A stretch of DNA of 24,489 nucleotides from an uncultured Anaerolineales bacterium (GTDB lineage Bacteria; Chloroflexota; Anaerolineae; Anaerolineales; Villigracilaceae): assembly GCA_937928015.1 (NCBI GenBank), contig CALFXA010000045.1, positions 1 to 24,489 of the forward strand. The letters are read 5' to 3'. Positions within the stretch are counted from its first letter, which is position 1. Each line of letters begins with the position of its first letter. A program made the translations under genes and the position numbers. Below, piece after piece: positions 6,749-14,174 of this stretch. The notes beneath the pieces are model-generated. The model was not told the DNA's origin. It searched no databases and worked only from the letters and a program-made list of their open reading frames with translations.

Positions 6749-7609
6749 GCACAATGGACTGTAACAGCGGTGGTGTTTTGTCTCGTGTTGACCGCCTGCA
6801 CCTCGAACCAGGTCCCGCCCACCGCCACGCCGCTCCCGCCCACGCCCACCCGCACCCCGATTCCGCCCTTTCCCACCCTGCCAGCCACGCCTACCCAGCC
6901 CGCCTGCCTCAGTCAGCCTGGGCGCGTGGAACAGGGGACGCTCGATACCACCAAACCTCCCCAGCAATACCTCATCTACCTGCCGCCCTGTTATGACCAG
7001 CGCACCGACCTGCGTTACCCCGTCCTCTACCTGCTGCACGGACAGACCTACACCGACGACCAGTGGGTGCGCCTCGGCGCGGTGACCATTGCCGACCGCC
7101 TGATCCTCTCGGGCGAGGCGGCTCCATTCATCATGGTCTTTCCCGACGACCGCTACTGGAACCTACCGCCGGGTCCGCTCTTCGGGGAGCGCCTGATCGA
7201 CGCCTTGATCCCCTACGTCGACGAGACCTACCGCACCCTGGCCGACCGCGACCACCGCGCCCTGGGCGGACTCTCCCGCGGCGGCGGCTGGACCGTCCAG
7301 TTGGGGCTGACCCACCCCGAGCTGTTCGGGATGCTCGGCCTGCATTCTCCCGCCATCTTCTCCCCTGACCGCCCCATGCTGGAGGACTGGCTGCGCGCCA
7401 TCCCGTCCAAACCCTATCCGCGTATCTGGCTGGATGTGGGCGATGAGGATAGCGAGCGCGGTTTCAATACCCTGTTCGAAAGCACCCTGGCGTACTACGG
7501 CATTCCGCACGAATTTCACGTATACTCGGGGGCGCACACCGAAGAATACTGGAGCCAGCACGTCGAGGAATATTTGCGTTGGTACCTCGCAGGCTGGACA
7601 GAAAATTAA
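6725..7609 (+). CDS. Secreted lipoprotein esterase, alpha/beta-hydrolase of the enterochelin-esterase-like type
   Basis: A 294-residue protein. The N-terminus is a lipoprotein signal with lipobox 'LTAC' (Cys25), then a Pro/Thr-rich linker (~30-60) that holds the domain off the membrane. The hydrolase core has 'YPVLYLLHGQ', the nucleophile elbow 'GGLSRGG' (Ser184), an Asp in 'LDVGDED' (Asp240) and a His in 'GAHTEEYW' (His271), which together form the Ser-Asp-His triad of the putative-esterase (esterase D/feruloyl esterase-like) family. It should cleave esters outside the cytoplasmic membrane; the substrate is unknown. The start is ambiguous: ATGs at 6725, 6734 and 6737 are in frame and no SD is ideal. 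A TATAAT (6721-6726) overlaps the first ATG. The gene diverges from tRNA-Pro. Confidence 0.85.
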   Translation: MRRMMTRQAQWTVTAVVFCLVLTACTSNQVPPTATPLPPTPTRTPIPPFPTLPATPTQPACLSQPGRVEQGTLDTTKPPQQYLIYLPPCYDQRTDLRYPVLYLLHGQTYTDDQWVRLGAVTIADRLILSGEAAPFIMVFPDDRYWNLPPGPLFGERLIDALIPYVDETYRTLADRDHRALGGLSRGGGWTVQLGLTHPELFGMLGLHSPAIFSPDRPMLEDWLRAIPSKPYPRIWLDVGDEDSERGFNTLFESTLAYYGIPHEFHVYSGAHTEEYWSQHVEEYLRWYLAGWTEN

Positions 7610-7610
7610 C

Positions 7611-7650
7611 GTCATTGCGAGGAGGGCCGTAAGCCCGACGATGCAATCTC
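7611..7650. repeat. Dispersed 'GTCATTGCGAGG...GCAATCTC' intergenic repeat
   Basis: A 40-base element begins GTCATTGCGAGGAG and ends GATGCAATCTC, with a small GGGC/GCCC hairpin in its centre. I recognise the end sequences from intergenic repeats seen widely in bacterial genomes. It starts two bases after the esterase stop. Only one copy is visible in this window, so the repeat status rests on memory of such elements. Confidence 0.5.
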
Positions 7651-7710
7651 ATGAAAAGATTGATGGTTTCTCGTACTGACATGGAACAACTGATACACCA
7701 AGGAGACTTC

Positions 7711-8688
7711 ATGAACATCTTTGTCACTGGCGGCGCGGGATACATCGGCTCGGCCACCGCGGAGGCTTTGCTCAAGGCGGGACATACCGTCACCGTGTAC
7801 GACTCGCTTGCCACCGGACATCGCGCGGCGGTGCCCGCGGGCGCGAAATTCATCCACGCGGATCTGGGCAATGCGGACGCGCTGGCCCACGCCTTGAGCG
7901 CCGAACCCTTCGACGCCGTCATGCACTTCGCCGCCTTCATCGAAGCAGGCGAGTCCATGAAGGACCCGGGCCGCTTCTTCAAGAATAATTTCGGCAACTC
8001 GCTGCAATTGATGGAAACCGCCGTCCGCGCGGGCGTGAAGCGCTTCGTGTTTTCGTCCACGGCGGCGGTTTATCAGTCCAGCGAGGAGCCGCTCGGCGAG
8101 GACTCGCCCATCGGCCCGACCAACGTCTACGGTCACACCAAGCTGATGACCGAGCAGGCGCTGGAGTGGTACCGCCAGATTCACGGCTTGCACGTCGGTG
8201 TGCTGCGTTACTTCAACGCCTGCGGTGCGCTGCCCGGGCGCGGCGAGGCGCATCAGCCCGAGTCGCATCTCATCCCGCGCGTGCTGCAGATCGCGCTGGG
8301 GCAGGCTGAATCCGCCACCATCTTCGGCACCGACTATCCCACGCCCGACGGCACTTGCATCCGCGATTACATCCACCTGGGTGACCTGGTCTCGGCGCAC
8401 CTGCTGACGCTGAACGCGCTGGCTGAACGCGACAAACTGGTGTACAACGTCGGTAGCGGGAACGGCTACTCAGTCCGCGAGGTGATCGAGGCGGCTCGCG
8501 CTGTCAGCGGACACGCCATCCCTGCCGTCGAACAGCCGCGCCGCCCGGGCGATTCCGCCCGGCTGGTGGCCTCCTCCCGCCGCATCCGCGAGGAACTCGG
8601 CTGGAAGCCGCAATATGACGATATCAAAGTCATCTTGTCCAGCGCATGGGAATGGCACCAGTCCCACCCACATGGATACGAGGATTGA
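7711..8688 (+). CDS. galE: UDP-glucose 4-epimerase-like NAD-dependent sugar epimerase
   Basis: A 325-residue extended short-chain dehydrogenase. I choose the ATG at 7711 because AGGAG (7701-7705) precedes it at the right distance and the protein then begins directly with 'MNIFVTGGAGYIGSATAEALL'. Motifs: NAD-binding GGAGYIG (7-13), 'DLGNADAL', 'FSSTAAVY' (Ser/Thr at 116-117), catalytic Tyr140-x-x-x-Lys144 in 'NVYGHTKLM', 'LRYFNACGA', and 'GTDYPTPDGTCIRDYIH', which is diagnostic of GalE-type enzymes. It interconverts UDP-glucose and UDP-galactose, or the N-acetyl forms, for envelope glycans. Monofunctional; the normal length is ~330. The exact UDP-sugar preference cannot be told. Confidence 0.9.
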   Translation: MNIFVTGGAGYIGSATAEALLKAGHTVTVYDSLATGHRAAVPAGAKFIHADLGNADALAHALSAEPFDAVMHFAAFIEAGESMKDPGRFFKNNFGNSLQLMETAVRAGVKRFVFSSTAAVYQSSEEPLGEDSPIGPTNVYGHTKLMTEQALEWYRQIHGLHVGVLRYFNACGALPGRGEAHQPESHLIPRVLQIALGQAESATIFGTDYPTPDGTCIRDYIHLGDLVSAHLLTLNALAERDKLVYNVGSGNGYSVREVIEAARAVSGHAIPAVEQPRRPGDSARLVASSRRIREELGWKPQYDDIKVILSSAWEWHQSHPHGYED

Positions 8689-8692
8689 TTCG

Positions 8693-8712
8693 CGCTGAGC
8701 ATAGTTGAAGCG
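8693..8712. repeat. Short 'CGCTGAGC..AGT.GAAGCG' repeat, related to the pieces at 11558 and 19838
   Basis: Twenty bases with inverted ends (CGCT...AGCG) resembling the widespread 'ctgagcgcagtcgaag' type of intergenic repeat. A near relative occurs at 19838-19859. It lies five bases after the galE stop. Confidence 0.4.
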
Positions 8713-8757
8713 CCGAGACCACCAGTTCTGAAATAGTCCGAGCCAAAGGAGACTCAC

Positions 8758-9441
8758 ATGGCCTTTTCCTTCCATCGCATTCCCGTGGGAATTTGCAACT
8801 GCTACCTGCTGCGCGGTGAGCGGACGGTGCTCATCGACGCCGGCGCGTGGAGCGGGACGCCCGCCTTCGTGCGCGGCATGTCCGCCCTGGGCGTGGACCC
8901 GAAGCAGATCGACCTGATTCTGCTCACGCACGGCCACTGGGACCACATCACCTGTCTGAGCGACATCCGCGCGATGAGCGGGGCCCAGGTCGCCATTCAT
9001 CATCGGGACCAGGTCTGGGTCGAGACCGGGCGGCCGGGTTTCCCGGGCGGCGTGGGCGTCTATGGTCGCGCCATGTCCGCCCTGTCGCGGACAGTCCTGC
9101 ATCCCCACCTGCCGCCTGTCAAAGTGGACAAGGTCCTTGACGACGGCGGCCTGTCGCTGGCCGAATACGGCATCCCGGGCAAGGTCGTGTACACGCCCGG
9201 GCACTCGATGGGCCACGTCAGCATCCTGCTCGACTCGGGTGACGCGCTGGTCGGCGACATGGCCATGAACGACTGGTATCTGCGCCTGACGCCCGGCCTG
9301 CCTGTGCTGGCCGACGACATCCACATGGTGGTGGAGAGTTGGAAGAAGATCCTGCCGCTGGGCATCCAGACCGTCCACCCCGCGCATGGACCGCACTTCC
9401 CCGTCTCGGTCATGCACAAAGAGATCGAGGCCTTCCGATGA
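8758..9441 (+). CDS. Metallo-beta-lactamase-fold hydrolase
   Basis: A 227-residue protein with SD AAAGGAG before the ATG. The metal-binding signature is 'LLTHGHWDHI' (His58, His60, Asp62, His63). It is followed by the His in 'TPGHSMGHVS' (about 148), the bridging Asp in 'ALVGDMAM' and the last His in 'VHPAHGP'. This set of ligands is complete for a dinuclear zinc or iron site. The fold covers thioesterases such as glyoxalase II, lactonases and persulfide dioxygenases; nothing here selects among them. No signal peptide, so cytoplasmic. Its stop overlaps the start of the next gene (ATGA), so the two are translationally coupled and probably serve one process. Confidence 0.85.
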   Translation: MAFSFHRIPVGICNCYLLRGERTVLIDAGAWSGTPAFVRGMSALGVDPKQIDLILLTHGHWDHITCLSDIRAMSGAQVAIHHRDQVWVETGRPGFPGGVGVYGRAMSALSRTVLHPHLPPVKVDKVLDDGGLSLAEYGIPGKVVYTPGHSMGHVSILLDSGDALVGDMAMNDWYLRLTPGLPVLADDIHMVVESWKKILPLGIQTVHPAHGPHFPVSVMHKEIEAFR

Positions 9442-10082
9442 CCTTTGTTGTCGTCCTCGCGGGTTGGGTCTTTTCGCTGTGCCTGCACGAGTTCATGCAC
9501 GCCTTCGTGGCTTATCAGGGCGGCGACTACACCGTCAAGGACAAGGGTTACCTGACCTTCAATCCGCTCAAGTATACGCATCCCGTCTACTCGCTGCTCA
9601 TGCCGATTCTGTTCCTGTTGGCGGGCGGGATCGGCCTGCCGGGCGGCGCTGTTTATATCGAGCGCTGGCGTCTGCGCGGACCCCGCTGGGAGACCGCCGT
9701 TTCGTTGGCGGGACCCTTCTCGAACGCGGTCCTGGCTCTGGGCCTCGGCCTGATCCTGCGCTTCACGCCGGTCGTCAACTCGATCTTCGGTCCCGGGCTG
9801 GCCTTCCTAGCGCTGCTGCAAGTCTCGGCCGTGGTGCTGAACCTGCTGCCCGTGCCGCCCTTTGACGGATTCGGTGCCATCGAGCCGCACCTGCCGTTCG
9901 AGTGGCGCGTCAAACTGGCGCAGACGCAGGGCGCATTATCCATCATCGTCTTTCTGGTGCTCTGGTACGTGCATTTTGTGAATAGCGCCTTCTGGGGTCT
10001 GGTAGGATTGCTGGCCCAAGCGGCTGGCATCCCGCTCAGCACAGCGATGGTTGGCTACAGCCAATTCCTGTTCTGGCAATAG
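9438..10082 (+). CDS. Site-2-protease-like (M50) membrane metalloprotease
   Basis: A 214-residue protein starting at the ATG overlapping the previous stop by four bases. The first helix carries the zinc motif 'LHEFMHAF' (His17, Glu18, His21). A second conserved membrane segment reads 'VLNLLPVPPFDGFGA', corresponding to the Asn/Asp-x-x-Pro...Asp-Gly motif that gives the third zinc ligand. About five or six hydrophobic helices are visible. There is no PDZ or CBS domain, so it is the compact form of the family. Such proteases cut transmembrane substrates; in many bacteria the compact form has unknown targets. A strong terminator follows directly. Confidence 0.85.
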   Translation: MTFVVVLAGWVFSLCLHEFMHAFVAYQGGDYTVKDKGYLTFNPLKYTHPVYSLLMPILFLLAGGIGLPGGAVYIERWRLRGPRWETAVSLAGPFSNAVLALGLGLILRFTPVVNSIFGPGLAFLALLQVSAVVLNLLPVPPFDGFGAIEPHLPFEWRVKLAQTQGALSIIVFLVLWYVHFVNSAFWGLVGLLAQAAGIPLSTAMVGYSQFLFWQ

Positions 10083-10084
10083 CC

Positions 10085-10116
10085 AAGACGGCCACCCTCG
10101 GGTGGTCGTCTTTTTT
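10085..10116 (+). terminator. Intrinsic terminator after the M50 protease
   Basis: A 12-bp stem (arms 10085-10096 and 10101-10112, CTCG loop, one G-T pair) with an unbroken T-run through 10116. It closes the esterase-galE-hydrolase-protease region and separates it from the NADH dehydrogenase promoter. Confidence 0.93.
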
Positions 10117-10129
10117 GTGGGGGATAACT

Positions 10130-10147
10130 TTGTGATAATCTTTACAA
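10130..10147. promoter_or_regulatory. Rex-like operator 1, overlapping the ndh -35
   Basis: An 18-base imperfect palindrome with half-sites TTGTGA and TTACAA. I count 13 of 18 matches to the Rex consensus as I remember it (TTGTGAANNNNTTCACAA with an AT centre). It overlaps the -35 hexamer (10141-10146). Confidence 0.4.
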
Positions 10148-10169
10148 ATAAGACAATCTTGGTTATAAT
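10141..10169 (+). promoter_or_regulatory. Sigma-70-type promoter of the NADH dehydrogenase gene
   Basis: TTTACA (10141-10146), a 17-base spacer and a perfect TATAAT (10164-10169). The predicted transcription start near 10176 leaves a 5' leader of about 115 bases. The leader could fold: GCGG (10203-10206) with CCGC (10243-10246), enclosing CAGGA/TCCTG (10229-10242). Rex-like sites lie over the -35 and over the start point. Confidence 0.75.
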
Positions 10170-10171
10170 AA

Positions 10172-10189
10172 TAGTGTAATATTTCACAA
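10172..10189. promoter_or_regulatory. Rex-like operator 2, over the ndh start point
   Basis: TAGTGTAATATTTCACAA matches the remembered Rex consensus TTGTGAAATATTTCACAA at 16 of 18 positions; the right half-site TTCACAA is perfect. Its centre is 42 bases from that of operator 1, which is four helical turns, so two dimers would sit on the same face of the DNA. Confidence 0.55.
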
Positions 10190-10291
10190 GTAATATGTCG
10201 CTGCGGCCTTTGAGTTGCCAGCACCCATCAGGAGATTTCCTGCCGCTTGCTTCGCCCAGGCTTGCAGTGACATGAGTATGAGGAGAGAACC

Positions 10292-11542
10292 ATGATTGCA
10301 GAAAAACGCCCCCACGTGGTCATCGTCGGTGCAGGATTCGGCGGCTTGCAGGCCGCGCGGAAACTGGCCAGCGCGCCCGTCCGCATCACTCTGATCGACC
10401 GCCAAAATTATCATCTGTTCCAACCGCTGCTGTATCAGATTGCCATCGCAGGCCTGACGCCCGCACAGATCGCCTACCCTCTGCGGACCATCTTCCGCAA
10501 GCAGAAGAACCTGACCTTCCAGATGGGCGAAGTGACCGAGGTCAACCTGGCCGAGCGTTACGTCAAGCTGGACGGCTCGGTCATCGCCTATGACCATCTC
10601 ATCCTGGCGGCGGGCGGGCAGACCAACTTCTTTGGCCTCGAATCGGTCGAGCGTAACGGTTTCGATTTGAAGAACGTGGAAAGCGCCGTGGGGACGCGCA
10701 ATCACCTGCTCTCGACCTTCGAGCGCGCCAGCCGCGAAGCGGACGCTGACAAGCGTCGCGCCCTGTTGACCTTCGTGGTGGTCGGTGCAGGCCCGACCGG
10801 CGTCGAGACGGCGGGGGCGCTGGCTGAGTTGATCCGTCACGTGATGAGCAAAGAATACCCCACCATCGACATGAACGAGTCACGCGTGTTGCTGCTCGAA
10901 GCGGGACCGACCGTCATGCCCGCCTATCCCGACGAGTTGCGCCAGTCCACGCTCCGCCTGTTGACGGGCAAGCGCGTGGAGGTGATGCTCAACGCCAAGT
11001 TGACCGAGTACAACGGCGAACAGGTTAGCCTGGCCGATGGCACGACCATCCCCGCCCAGACCTTGATCTGGACCGCGGGCGTGAAAGCGGCCGGGTTGGC
11101 GAGTCGGCTGGGGGTGCGGCAGGCAGGCGCGGGCCGGGTGGTGACCGAGTCCACGCTGCAACTGCCCGGGCATCCCGAGGTCTTCGTCATCGGCGACATG
11201 GCCTACGTCGAGAATGGGAATGGCCAGCCGCTGCCCATGCTTTCGACTGTGGCGCTCCAGCAGGCGGACTCCGTGGCGGGGAATCTGAGCCGCGTCATCG
11301 CCAAAGAGACGCCCCTTCCGTTCCATTACAAAGACCCTGGTCTGCTGGCCACGGTGGGACGCAACGCGGCCGTGGCGCGCATCTGGGGCCTGTCGTTCAG
11401 CGGATTCATCGCCTGGGTGATCTGGGTCTTCCTGCACATCTATCGGCTGATCGGCTTCCGCAACCGCATCGTGGTGCTGATTAACTGGGCCTGGGACTAC
11501 ATCTTTTACGATACGCAGGTGCGGTTGATTACGAAGGAGTAA
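10292..11542 (+). CDS. ndh: Type II NADH dehydrogenase (NDH-2)
   Basis: A 416-residue flavoprotein that passes electrons from NADH to quinone without pumping protons. FAD-binding GAGFGG is at 13-18, with 'LIDRQNYHLFQPLLYQIA' just after it, typical of NDH-2. The NADH-binding GAGPTG is at 165-170, and the second FAD motif is 'VFVIGDMAY'. The usual quinone-side 'AxxEG' appears as 'VALQQADSVAGNL', that is, with Gln for Glu. The C-terminal ~70 residues hold amphipathic to hydrophobic helices ('FIAWVIWVFLHIYRLIGF') that anchor the enzyme to the inner membrane face. SD GAGGAGAG precedes the ATG. A dedicated promoter with Rex-like sites suggests control by the NADH/NAD+ ratio. Confidence 0.93.
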   Translation: MIAEKRPHVVIVGAGFGGLQAARKLASAPVRITLIDRQNYHLFQPLLYQIAIAGLTPAQIAYPLRTIFRKQKNLTFQMGEVTEVNLAERYVKLDGSVIAYDHLILAAGGQTNFFGLESVERNGFDLKNVESAVGTRNHLLSTFERASREADADKRRALLTFVVVGAGPTGVETAGALAELIRHVMSKEYPTIDMNESRVLLLEAGPTVMPAYPDELRQSTLRLLTGKRVEVMLNAKLTEYNGEQVSLADGTTIPAQTLIWTAGVKAAGLASRLGVRQAGAGRVVTESTLQLPGHPEVFVIGDMAYVENGNGQPLPMLSTVALQQADSVAGNLSRVIAKETPLPFHYKDPGLLATVGRNAAVARIWGLSFSGFIAWVIWVFLHIYRLIGFRNRIVVLINWAWDYIFYDTQVRLITKE

Positions 11543-11557
11543 TCTTCGCGCCAACCT

Positions 11558-11600
11558 GCCCTTCGACTACGCCGCGAAGAACGGCGGCTCCGCTCAGGGC
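11558..11600. repeat. Dispersed GC-rich repeat, copy 1 (43 bases)
   Basis: It begins GCCCTTCGACTACGCCGCGA and ends CTCCGCTCAGGGC, with inverted ends GCCCT/AGGGC. A second copy at 19941-19979 has the same ends and core with a 4-base internal deletion and a few substitutions. It lies in the gap between ndh and the transporter gene. Confidence 0.65.
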
Positions 11601-11647
11601 GTATGTTGCGTTGTTATGATAAACTCACTCCGTCAAAGGAGTAAGTC

Positions 11648-12517
11648 TTGAAAGCCAAACACTGGTTCATTTTCATTTTATTGGGAGCCATCTGGAGTTC
11701 TTCGTTCCTGTGGATCAAGATTGCCGTGGCCGAGATCGGCCCGGTGACGCTGGTGGCGTTCCGTGTGCTGTTCGGCCTGCTCTTCGCGGGCGGGGCGGTC
11801 TTCATTCAGGGCGTGGAATGGCCGCGCGACCGCAAGACCTGGACCATCTTCATCATTATCGGCCTGACCAATATCGCCATTCCGTTTTTCCTGATCTCGT
11901 GGGGTGAGCAGGCCATCGACTCAGCCGTGGCGGCCATCCTCAACTCGACCGTGCCGCTGTTCACGCTGGTGATCGCCCATCTCTTCCTGCACGACGACAA
12001 GATGACCACCCAAAAAGTGCTCGGCCTGCTGGTCGGTTTTGCGGGTGTGATCATCCTGATGAGCGAGGATATGCACGCCTCGCAGAGTTCCCTGCTCGGG
12101 CAGGGAGCAGTCATCCTGGCCAGCTTGTTCTATGCGGGCAGCGCGGTCTATACGCGCCGCAACACGCCCAACGCGCACGGACTGGTGCGCGGCGCGGCTC
12201 CATTGCTCTCGGCGGCGGCGGTGATGTGGATTGCCGCGCCTATCGCGGAGAGCCCGTTCAAGGTGCCGCAATTGCCCATCACGTGGATCGCGCTATTATG
12301 GCTGGGCGTGCTCGGCTCGGGCCTGGCGCTGATCCTCAACTATTACCTGATCCACGAAATCGGCCCGACGCGCGCCACGATGGTGACCTACGTCTTCCCG
12401 CTGGGCGGCGTGATTCTGGGCGTCCTCTTTTTAAATGAGCATCTCTCCTGGCAGTTGCTGGCAGGCGGGCTGCTGATCATCTCAAGTCTGGTGGTTGTCA
12501 ATTGGAAAAAACAATGA
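11648..12517 (+). CDS. EamA/DMT-family transporter
   Basis: A 289-residue inner-membrane protein starting at a TTG with a very good SD (AAAGGAG, 7 bases). Ten hydrophobic segments arranged as two EamA repeats of five are visible. The first repeat begins 'LLGAIWSSSFLWIKIAVAEIGPVTLVAFRVLFG', and the second ends 'YLIHEIGPTRATMVTYVFPLGGVILGVLFLNEHLSW', both hallmark EamA segments. The family exports amino acids, nucleobases or other metabolites; the substrate is not predictable. Its last codons overlap the ATG of era by four bases (ATGA), so the two are translationally coupled, although their functions are unrelated. Confidence 0.9.
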   Translation: MKAKHWFIFILLGAIWSSSFLWIKIAVAEIGPVTLVAFRVLFGLLFAGGAVFIQGVEWPRDRKTWTIFIIIGLTNIAIPFFLISWGEQAIDSAVAAILNSTVPLFTLVIAHLFLHDDKMTTQKVLGLLVGFAGVIILMSEDMHASQSSLLGQGAVILASLFYAGSAVYTRRNTPNAHGLVRGAAPLLSAAAVMWIAAPIAESPFKVPQLPITWIALLWLGVLGSGLALILNYYLIHEIGPTRATMVTYVFPLGGVILGVLFLNEHLSWQLLAGGLLIISSLVVVNWKKQ

Positions 12518-13449
12518 ACGAAGAAAGTTTCCGCTCTGGGTTCGTGGCCATCATCGGCCGCCCGAACGTGGGCAAGTCCACGCTGGTCAATGCGCTGCTG
12601 GGACAAAAGATCGCGGCGGTCTCGCCCAAACCGCAGACCACACGCCGCCGTCAGCTCGGCATTCTGACCAACGACTCGGCGCAGATCGTGTTCGTCGATA
12701 CGCCCGGCATGCATGTGGCGCGTCACAAGCTGGGCGAGTACCTCAATCAGGAGGCGCAGGAGGCGCTTGAACACGTCGACGCGATCCTCTTCCTGGTGGA
12801 TGCAGGCGACGAGCCGACCGATGAGGACAAGGCCGTGGCCGACCTGCTCAACCGCGTCTCGATGCGCACGCCCCGACTGCTGGTCCTGAACAAGGTGGAT
12901 CTGCTGGCGCCCGAGGCGATTCCCGCCCGGGCGGAGGAATACTCCAAGCTGCTGATTCAGCCCAAGGTCCAGGAAGTGTCGGCCCGCAAGGGTCAGGGCT
13001 TGGATGAACTCATCGCCGCGCTGACGGCCATCCTGCCGAAGCGTCCGCCTGAGTATCCCGAAGACCAGGTCACCGACTCGTACGAGCGCGACATCGCCGC
13101 GGACCTGATCCGCGAGGCGGCGCTGCTCAACCTGCGCGACGAGGTGCCGCACGGCATCGCTGTCCGCATCGACGAGTTTGCCGAGCGTGAGAACGGCATG
13201 GCCTACATCGCCGCCACGCTCTTTGTGGAGCGCGAGTCGCAGAAGGGCATCGTCATCGGTGAAGGCGGCTCGATGCTCAAGCGCATCGGTTCCTCGGCGC
13301 GCAAGGAGATCGAGTCGATGGGCGGGCGGCCCGTCTTCCTGGAATTGCGCGTGAAGGTGTTGAAAGAATGGCGCAAGGACGAGAATGCCTTGCAGCGTTT
13401 TGGGTACAAGATCAAAGGCGGGAAGAAGAAGGACGCGAGAAAGAAGTGA
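12514..13449 (+). CDS. era: GTPase Era, 16S rRNA/30S assembly factor
   Basis: A 311-residue protein with an N-terminal GTPase and a C-terminal KH domain. G1 'GRPNVGKST' (15-23), G2 'TTRRR' (42-46), G3 'DTPG' (62-65), G4 'NKVD' (126-129), G5 'SARKG' (156-160). The KH domain carries 'IVIGEGGSMLKRIG' (249-252 is the GxxG loop), which binds the 3' end of 16S rRNA. Era checks 30S maturation and couples it to cell growth. I take the ATG at 12514 (overlapping the transporter stop) rather than the in-frame TTG at 12502; the upstream GGAAAA gives a weak SD. Length and motif order are standard. Confidence 0.97.
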   Translation: MNEESFRSGFVAIIGRPNVGKSTLVNALLGQKIAAVSPKPQTTRRRQLGILTNDSAQIVFVDTPGMHVARHKLGEYLNQEAQEALEHVDAILFLVDAGDEPTDEDKAVADLLNRVSMRTPRLLVLNKVDLLAPEAIPARAEEYSKLLIQPKVQEVSARKGQGLDELIAALTAILPKRPPEYPEDQVTDSYERDIAADLIREAALLNLRDEVPHGIAVRIDEFAERENGMAYIAATLFVERESQKGIVIGEGGSMLKRIGSSARKEIESMGGRPVFLELRVKVLKEWRKDENALQRFGYKIKGGKKKDARKK

Positions 13450-13456
13450 TAGAGGG

Positions 13457-13480
13457 GCGACCCAGTGGGTCGCCTTTTTA
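13457..13480 (+). terminator. Intrinsic terminator after era
   Basis: An 8-bp GC-rich stem (arms 13457-13464 and 13468-13475, AGT loop) immediately followed by five T. It ends the transporter-era transcript. Confidence 0.92.
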
Positions 13481-13500
13481 ATTTGGAAGAGGAGATTGCG

Positions 13501-14163
13501 ATGATCGTCCTGCCAATTTTGGCAATTTTGTTCGCAGGGTTGGAGTCGTACGCGCTGTGGAGCGGAAAGCGGCAATTGGAATTCATCGCCAAGCCCACGG
13601 TGATGATCTGCCTGTCTCTGTGGTTGTATCTGACCACGGGTTGGCAGGGGGCGGCCTTGTGGTTCGGGTTGGGGGCCGTGCTCTCGTTGGCGGGCGACGT
13701 GTTCCTGCTCTGGCTGGACCGTTTCTTTGTCTTCGGGCTGGCCGCCTTTCTGCTGGCACATATTGCCTACCTGATCGGATTCAACGTGCCGCCTCCGCCC
13801 GTCACGATGTGGAGTCTGCTTCTGGCGGTGATCATCGGCCTGAGCGGCATGCGCGTGATGCGCCGCCTGCTGATGGGCGTGCACGCCTCGGGCCAGTCGC
13901 GGCTGGCGATTCCCGTGGCGTTGTATGGCGCGGTCATCACCTTGATGCTGCTCTCGGCGCTGCTGACCCTCTCGAATACGCAATGGAGCGCGCTGGCGTC
14001 CGCTTCTGTGGCGCTGGGCGCGCTGTTCTTCTACGCCTCGGACATCGTCCTGGCCTGGAACAAGTTTATCCAGTCCATGCCGCATGGACGGATGCTGAAC
14101 ATCGGCCTGTATCACATCGGTCAGATTTTGCTAATCACGGGAGTGGTATTGCAGTTTTCGTAA
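13501..14163 (+). CDS. YhhN-family (TMEM86-like) membrane protein, possible lysoplasmalogenase
   Basis: A 220-residue, almost wholly hydrophobic protein with about eight membrane helices. The start is the ATG at 13501, preceded by AGAGGAG; the frame is open from 13465 but that part overlaps the era terminator. Polar residues conserved in the YhhN family are in place within the helices: Gly-Asp in 'LAGDVFLLW', His in 'LLAHIAYLIGF' and Asp in 'FFYASDIVLAWNKF'. Family members studied in animals hydrolyse the vinyl-ether bond of lysoplasmalogens; the bacterial role is less clear. It is expressed separately from era because a terminator lies between them. Confidence 0.8.
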   Translation: MIVLPILAILFAGLESYALWSGKRQLEFIAKPTVMICLSLWLYLTTGWQGAALWFGLGAVLSLAGDVFLLWLDRFFVFGLAAFLLAHIAYLIGFNVPPPPVTMWSLLLAVIIGLSGMRVMRRLLMGVHASGQSRLAIPVALYGAVITLMLLSALLTLSNTQWSALASASVALGALFFYASDIVLAWNKFIQSMPHGRMLNIGLYHIGQILLITGVVLQFS

Positions 14164-14174
14164 GCAGACGGGTA

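Noticed and set aside
8470..9417. 315-codon open frame on the minus strand opposite galE and the metallo-hydrolase
   Set aside because: Low-complexity shadow with no SD. The + strand genes have intact catalytic motifs.
10195..10275. 26-codon upstream open frame in the ndh leader
   Set aside because: No SD and no leader-peptide signature such as a run of one amino acid; listed only as part of the leader finding.
11615..11620. TATGAT as a -10 box for the DMT transporter gene
   Set aside because: No acceptable -35 at 16-18 bases upstream; that region is repeat DNA, so the promoter is not supportable.
12388..14115. 575-codon open frame on the minus strand across era and the YhhN gene
   Set aside because: Its translation is rich in His/Arg/Gln with no domain pattern, and it is antisense to two convincing genes and two terminators. 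High GC makes such long shadow frames common.
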